A stretch of 26,110 nucleotides of DNA. Source: JARRLC01 sp050290865. Its GTDB lineage: Bacteria; Pseudomonadota; Alphaproteobacteria; Rhizobiales; Rhodomicrobiaceae. The notes beneath the pieces are model-generated. The model was not told the DNA's origin and searched no databases. It saw only the letters and a list, made by a program, of their open reading frames with translations. Position 1 is the first letter of the stretch. Each line of letters starts with the position of its first letter. The position numbers and the translations under genes were made by a program. This document shows, one piece after another, positions 22,081 to 26,110 of this stretch. The stretch spans positions 1-26,110 of the forward strand of contig JBNKIW010000037.1 in the NCBI GenBank assembly GCA_050290865.1, given 5' to 3'.

Positions 22081-23982
22081 TCACACCTCGATCTGTGTGC
22101 CCAGTTCGACCACCTTCTCCGGCGGTATGTGGAAGAAATCCGAGGCCCTGCCGGCATTCTTGGTCAGGAACGAGAAAATCGGCTCCTGCCACGACGCCAG
22201 CTCCGGACGGGACGAGGCGACGGGCACCTCCCGGCCGATGAAATACGAGATCTCCTCCTCCTGCACCGGGAACCCGAGATCGCTCGCCGCGTGGAGCGCC
22301 ACCGGAACATTCGGGGTTTGCGCAAAGCCGTAATGCAGCCACACGCGCCAGAAGCCGCGGTCGAGCTTCTCGGCCCGCACCCGCTGCTTGCCCGGCATGC
22401 GTGGCACACGCTCGGTCACCACCGTCAGCAGCACCACCGTCTCATGCAGGCATTTGTTGTGCTTCACGTTGACGACGAGCGCCGAGGGGGCGGCATCGTT
22501 GCGGCTGGTGAGATAGATGGCGGTGCCGGGTACCCGCGGAAGCCGGTCGCAACGCTCGCGCTCCCAGAACGCTTCCAGGGGCGCATTCTTCGCGGCAAGC
22601 CGCTCGATGATCGCCGTGCGGCCGTGCTGCCATGTGCGCATCAGGACGAAAACCGCGGCGCCGACGAGGAGCGGTATCCAGCCGCCCGCGAACACTTTCA
22701 GGAGATTGGCGCTGAAAAAACCGAGGTCAACCAGGAGGAAGGCGCCGATGACGGCCGCCAGCACGGGTGCGGGCCAATGCCAGATCCTGTATGCCACCGC
22801 CGCGAAGAGGATCGTCGTGGCGATCATGGTTGTCACCACGGCAACGCCATAGGCCGAAGCCAGTGCCGCCGAGGATTTGAAGCTCAACACCAGCGTCAGC
22901 ACCGCCGCAGCGATCAGCCAGTTGATCTGCGGTACGTAGATCTGCCCGGCATGGGTCCGCGAGGTGAAGCGCGTCTCCAGGCGGGGAAGGAAGCCCATCT
23001 GCATCGCCTGGTGGCTCAATGTGAAGGCGCCGGTAATCACGGCCTGGCTGGCGATGATGGTCGCCGCCGTCGCCAGCGCCACCATGGGATAGAGGAGCGG
23101 TTCGTGGAACTGCAGAAAGAACGGGCTGGCCACGGTTTTCGGATCGGCGAGAACGAGCGCGCCCTGGCCGAAATAGTTCAGCGCCAGGGCGGGCAGGACG
23201 AATGCGAACCAGTTGGCGCGGATGATGCGCTTGCTGAAATGGCCGACATCGGCATAGAGCGCCTCACCGCCGGTCACGGCGAGGAAGACCGCGCCCAGGG
23301 TGACGAGGCTCGCCGATCCCATGGTCTTGAGGAACGCCAGCGCATAGGCCGGATTGAGCGCGGCGAGCACCTCCGGATAGCGCGCGATGTGATAGAGGCC
23401 GGACACCGCCAGCACCGCGAACCAGGTGGCGATGACCGGGCCGAACACGCCGCCGATGGCCGCGGTTCCGCGCGACTGGATGAAGAAAAGGGCGGCGAGG
23501 ATGCCCGCCGCGATCGGCACGACATAAGGTGTGAAGAGCGGGGTCGCGACCTGCAGTCCTTCCACGGCGCTCAGCACGGAGACGGATGGCGTGAGGATGC
23601 AGTCGCCGTAGAACAGCGCTACGCCGATGAGGCCGATGGTCAGCGCGGCGCGATGCCAGCGTCCCTCGGGCAGCGCATCGGCGGCAAGGCCGGTCAAGGC
23701 CATGATCCCGCCTTCGCCCTGACTGGTGGCGCGCATGACGACGACCACATATTTCACCGTCACGATAAGGATGAGTGCCCAGAAGATCAGCGACAGAACG
23801 CCGAGGACGGCGCCGGGAGCCACGCTTTCAGGCGAAGCGGCGCTGTGGATGGCTTCGCGGAACGCGTAGAGCGGGCTGGTACCGATGTCGCCATACACGA
23901 TGCCGAGCGCCGCGAGAAGCGCTGTCCCTGTGAACGATGGCTCGCCTTGCGCCGCATCGTGCTGTCCACCGTTTTCCGTCAC
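22081..23982 (-). CDS. kup: Potassium uptake protein Kup
   Basis: The 633-residue product fits the KUP/HAK family, a K+/H+ symporter with about 12 membrane helices and a cytoplasmic C-terminal domain. The signature GIVYGDIGTSPLYAFREA lies at residues 27-44, followed by FYGDCILTPSVSVLSAVEGL and GGEALYADVGHF. The C-domain ends in EEISYFIGREVPVA and HIPPEKVVELGTQIEV. The start is GTG 23982, with GAAGGAG five bases upstream; the open frame runs on to 24321 without hydrophobic features. It is monocistronic, divergent from the CoA-transferase gene. Confidence 0.96.
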   Translation of the reverse strand: MTENGGQHDAAQGEPSFTGTALLAALGIVYGDIGTSPLYAFREAIHSAASPESVAPGAVLGVLSLIFWALILIVTVKYVVVVMRATSQGEGGIMALTGLAADALPEGRWHRAALTIGLIGVALFYGDCILTPSVSVLSAVEGLQVATPLFTPYVVPIAAGILAALFFIQSRGTAAIGGVFGPVIATWFAVLAVSGLYHIARYPEVLAALNPAYALAFLKTMGSASLVTLGAVFLAVTGGEALYADVGHFSKRIIRANWFAFVLPALALNYFGQGALVLADPKTVASPFFLQFHEPLLYPMVALATAATIIASQAVITGAFTLSHQAMQMGFLPRLETRFTSRTHAGQIYVPQINWLIAAAVLTLVLSFKSSAALASAYGVAVVTTMIATTILFAAVAYRIWHWPAPVLAAVIGAFLLVDLGFFSANLLKVFAGGWIPLLVGAAVFVLMRTWQHGRTAIIERLAAKNAPLEAFWERERCDRLPRVPGTAIYLTSRNDAAPSALVVNVKHNKCLHETVVLLTVVTERVPRMPGKQRVRAEKLDRGFWRVWLHYGFAQTPNVPVALHAASDLGFPVQEEEISYFIGREVPVASSRPELASWQEPIFSFLTKNAGRASDFFHIPPEKVVELGTQIEV

Positions 23983-24144
23983 CGTCTCTCCTTCGGGCCG
24001 ACACGCGGCCGGGAGGCCTGCGCGCTGCCGCCGATAATCATGCCAGCGGGCCTGGGCACCACCGGGCCAAGGCTCCGCCTGGAATGGATACACAGGTTCG
24101 AAGTTCTGGAGAAGCCGTAGAAAGATGTAAAAAGGCGCGTGCTC

Positions 24145-24175
24145 CACCGGATGTGGCAGATGTAATAATCCGGTG
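24145..24175. promoter_or_regulatory. Inverted repeat in the kup/CoA-transferase spacer
   Basis: CACCGGAT (24145-24152) and ATCCGGTG (24168-24175) form a perfect 8-bp inverted repeat in the 370-bp divergent spacer 23983-24352. It is 163 bp upstream of the kup start and 178 bp upstream of the CoA-transferase start. A TTGACC at 24219-24224 could be a -35 for the latter, with a poor -10. I see no gene in the spacer. The repeat may be an operator or a structured leader. Confidence 0.35.
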
Positions 24176-24352
24176 CCGGTCTTGGATCGCGTGTGGCATG
24201 CGTCGCGCGCGCAGACGGTTGACCCGTGCGAAACCTGAAAGAAGTAAAAAAGAGACGCCACGGAGCTTGCGATCCCTGTCGCATCTTCCCGCTCGCGCCG
24301 TATGTTCCCGCAAGCGGGCACGCCTCAAGCCTTAATTCCGGACGGATTGTCA

Positions 24353-25555
24353 ATGAATGAAGCACCACTCACCGGCATCCGCGTCATAGAACTTGCCCGT
24401 ATCCTCGCTGGCCCTTGGGCTGGGCAGGTTCTGGCCGACCTTGGCGCGGAGGTTATCAAGGTCGAAAGCCCTGAAGGCGACGATACGCGCCGCTGGGGTC
24501 CGCCTTTCATCGAGCATGAGGGGGAACGTGCGGCGGCCTATTTCCATGCCTGCAACCGTGGCAAACGGTCGGTCACGGCAGATTTCGCCACCGCTGAGGG
24601 GCAGGCTTTCATGCGGGAACTGGCGGCCGGGGCCGACGTCGTCATCGAGAATTTCAAGGTCGGGGGCCTCAGGAAGTATGGCCTCGACTATGAAAGCCTC
24701 AAGCCGGTCAATTCGCGTCTGATCTATTGCTCGATCACCGGTTTCGGCCAGGACGGTCCCTACGCGGCGCGCGCCGGCTACGACTTCATGGTCCAGGGCA
24801 TGGCGGGCATCATGGATCTGACGGGTGAGCCGGATGGGCCGCCGGAAAAGATGGGCGTCGCCTTCGCCGACATTTTCACCGGGCTCTACAGCGTCATCGG
24901 CATTCAGGCCGCGCTGGTCCATCGTGAGCGCACCGGGCGCGGGCAGCAGATCGACATGGCGCTTTTCGACTGCATGACCGGCGTCCTCGCCAATCAGGCC
25001 ATGAACTACCTGGCCTCCGGCGTGGTTCCGAAGCGGCTGGGCAATGCGCATCCAAATATTGCGCCCTATCAGACCTTGTCCGTTGCCGATGGCCACTTCA
25101 TCATCGCGTGCGGCAATGAAAGCCAGTTTTGCAGGCTGGCAGGCATTCTGGGTCTCACCGGCATCGAGGACGATCCACGTTTTGCCACAAACGCCGCGCG
25201 CGTGGCCAACCGCGCGGAACTGACCGGAAGGCTGGAGGAGAAGACGCAGTGTTGGCAGCGCGATGTTCTGTTGGCAGAGTTGGAGAAGGCGGGTGTTCCC
25301 GCGGGTCCGATCAACAACCTCGCCGATGTGTTCGCCGATCCGCAATTCCTCCATCGTGGCATGCGGATCGAGTCTGATGGCGTGCTGGGCCTGCGCGCGC
25401 CTTTGCGCTTTTCTGACACCTGTCTGAGGTTTGGCCGGCCTTCTCCGCGGCTTGGTGAGGCCAACCGTACTGCGCTCCTTATGAAAGAGCATTCCCAGTT
25501 GGAAACACCACGGCAGGGACGACAACCCCTCGTATGTCCGGAGGATGGAATGTGA
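24353..25555 (+). CDS. CaiB/BaiF family (class III) CoA-transferase
   Basis: The 400-residue product starts with the family motif LTGIRVIELARILAGPWAGQVLADLGAEVIKVE and carries GYDFMVQGMAGIMDLTG. The aspartate in GVAFADIFTGLYS (Asp173) is where class III enzymes form the aspartyl-CoA thioester. The long C-terminal part and the two-domain interlocked dimer layout fit formyl-CoA transferase and carnitine CoA-transferase relatives. Substrate cannot be assigned. ATG 24353 is chosen because it begins the conserved domain; its RBS is weak. Its link to the distant ccr gene would be speculative. Confidence 0.93.
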   Translation: MNEAPLTGIRVIELARILAGPWAGQVLADLGAEVIKVESPEGDDTRRWGPPFIEHEGERAAAYFHACNRGKRSVTADFATAEGQAFMRELAAGADVVIENFKVGGLRKYGLDYESLKPVNSRLIYCSITGFGQDGPYAARAGYDFMVQGMAGIMDLTGEPDGPPEKMGVAFADIFTGLYSVIGIQAALVHRERTGRGQQIDMALFDCMTGVLANQAMNYLASGVVPKRLGNAHPNIAPYQTLSVADGHFIIACGNESQFCRLAGILGLTGIEDDPRFATNAARVANRAELTGRLEEKTQCWQRDVLLAELEKAGVPAGPINNLADVFADPQFLHRGMRIESDGVLGLRAPLRFSDTCLRFGRPSPRLGEANRTALLMKEHSQLETPRQGRQPLVCPEDGM

Positions 25556-25749
25556 TGTGGTTGTCCGGTCCCGTGTTTTGCACGGCCAAGACGGCTTGGC
25601 ATTCCAGTTGCCTTGTCGATTTGCGGTGTGCCCGCTCAGGCCGCCGCTTGCCGGGAGCGCCGCCAGAGGGACCATGCGGTGATACGGGCGGACTGAATGT
25701 GCCGCCGGGCGAGGTTGGTACCGATGCGGCAAGCCGTGCAATTGTCCGA

Positions 25750-25778
25750 TTGACAACGCCGCGCGCGCGCCTTAGTTG
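25750..25778 (+). promoter_or_regulatory. Predicted sigma-70 promoter of tRNA-Leu
   Basis: A perfect TTGACA (25750-25755) is followed after 17 bp by TAGTTG (25773-25778), which would start transcription about five bases before the mature tRNA 5' end at 25790. The -10 is imperfect but placed exactly. The preceding 200 bp after the CoA-transferase stop contain nothing else I recognise. Confidence 0.5.
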
Positions 25779-25789
25779 ATCTGTGCTAT

Positions 25790-25874
25790 GCCCAGGTGGC
25801 GGAATTGGTAGACGCGCACGGTTCAGGTCCGTGTGGTGCAAGCCGTGGAGGTTCGAGTCCTCTCCTGGGCACCA
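25790..25874 (+). tRNA. tRNA-Leu (anticodon CAG)
   Basis: An 85-base tRNA with a 7-bp acceptor stem (GCCCAGG/CCTGGGC), discriminator A and an encoded CCA. The anticodon stem CACGG/CCGTG encloses TTCAGGT, giving CAG, which reads CUG leucine codons. A long class II variable arm precedes the T arm with TTCGAGT. The gene is intact. Confidence 0.98.
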
Positions 25875-25914
25875 GCCATCATCTAAACAATTGTTTTTTC
25901 TATAGTTTTCTCCC

Positions 25915-25935
25915 GGTGGGACAGAAGGTGGGACA
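25915..25935. repeat. Short direct repeats beside tRNA-Leu, possible integrase arm sites
   Basis: GGTGGGACA occurs at 25915-25923 and again at 25927-25935, a 12-bp period, 41 bases beyond the tRNA. Closely spaced short direct repeats next to a tRNA 3' end resemble arm-type binding sites of tyrosine integrases. The only open frame here, minus strand from 26018, runs antisense through the tRNA and I do not accept it as a gene. No integrase or second att copy is visible up to the window end. Confidence 0.3.
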
Positions 25936-26110
25936 ATTACTTGCCGCTGAATGAGTTTCGCCGCCCCGCTCGCCGCCAGTTTTTTCTGCGCTGCCTTACG
26001 CGTGTAAACGCGCGCCATATCGGCGTTCTCCCTGGCATTGTCCCGGTGAATGTTGAAAATGGGAGGCAGGCGTTGCTCGCCTTGAGCCGGTAGGCTCGGG
26101 GTGATGATTC

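Noticed and set aside
22129..24120. 663-residue plus-strand ORF opposite kup
   Set aside because: Composition is His/Arg/Glu-rich with no hydrophobic structure; it is the antisense shadow of kup.
25479..26018. 179-residue minus-strand ORF through the tRNA-Leu gene
   Set aside because: Most of it is the antisense of the tRNA (the familiar GEDSNLH reading) and of the CoA-transferase 3' end. Only the first 50 or so residues could matter and they match nothing I know.

Overview
The window looks like a chromosomal segment of a GC-rich alphaproteobacterium. The evidence is a crotonyl-CoA carboxylase/reductase of the ethylmalonyl-CoA pathway, the order DUF4164-like gene / zapA / 6S RNA / 5-formyltetrahydrofolate cyclo-ligase, a CtrA-type TTAA-N7-TTAA site, the efp-suhB pair, and intergenic palindromes of the kind common in Rhizobiales/Rhodospirillales genomes. 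I cannot name the genus. Most of the window is housekeeping; the accessory part is roughly 10.1-15.8 kb.

Layout. 1-2.2 kb, minus strand: ccr, then a repeat-rich unknown protein that runs off the left edge. 2.5-8.6 kb, plus strand: a secreted von Willebrand A protein, a DUF218/YdcF membrane protein, efp, an inositol-monophosphatase-family gene, and a MotA-like plus MotB/OmpA-like pair. 8.7-10.0 kb, minus: rph and rdgB, overlapping by one base. 10.1-14.3 kb, minus: a redox cluster transcribed as octaheme tetrathionate-reductase-family cytochrome c, four-helix cytochrome b, monoheme cytochrome c, YeeE/YedE sulfur-compound transporter. Upstream of it lies an FNR/FixK-type box placed 41.5 bp before a predicted start site. 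14.4-15.2 kb has no gene I can defend. 15.2-15.8 kb, plus: two tiny cysteine-rich proteins. 16.0-18.6 kb, minus: gap, a degenerate ThiE-like gene and a Sel1-repeat protein. 18.9-21.95 kb, plus: DUF4164-like, zapA, 6S RNA, 5-FCL, a YmdB-type phosphoesterase and a PUA/ASCH-like small protein. 22.1-24.0 kb, minus: kup. 24.4-25.6 kb, plus: a class III CoA-transferase. 25.8 kb: tRNA-Leu(CAG), followed by sequence that could be the edge of an integrated element.

The redox cluster is the best candidate for an under-described system. Its gene content suggests an inner-membrane-anchored multiheme reductase fed from the quinol pool by a dedicated b cytochrome, with a small c cytochrome as an extra carrier and a thiosulfate-type importer encoded in the same direction. 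The FNR-class promoter implies expression at low oxygen. Tetrathionate, thiosulfate, nitrite or hydroxylamine are possible substrates by family; the sequence alone does not decide.
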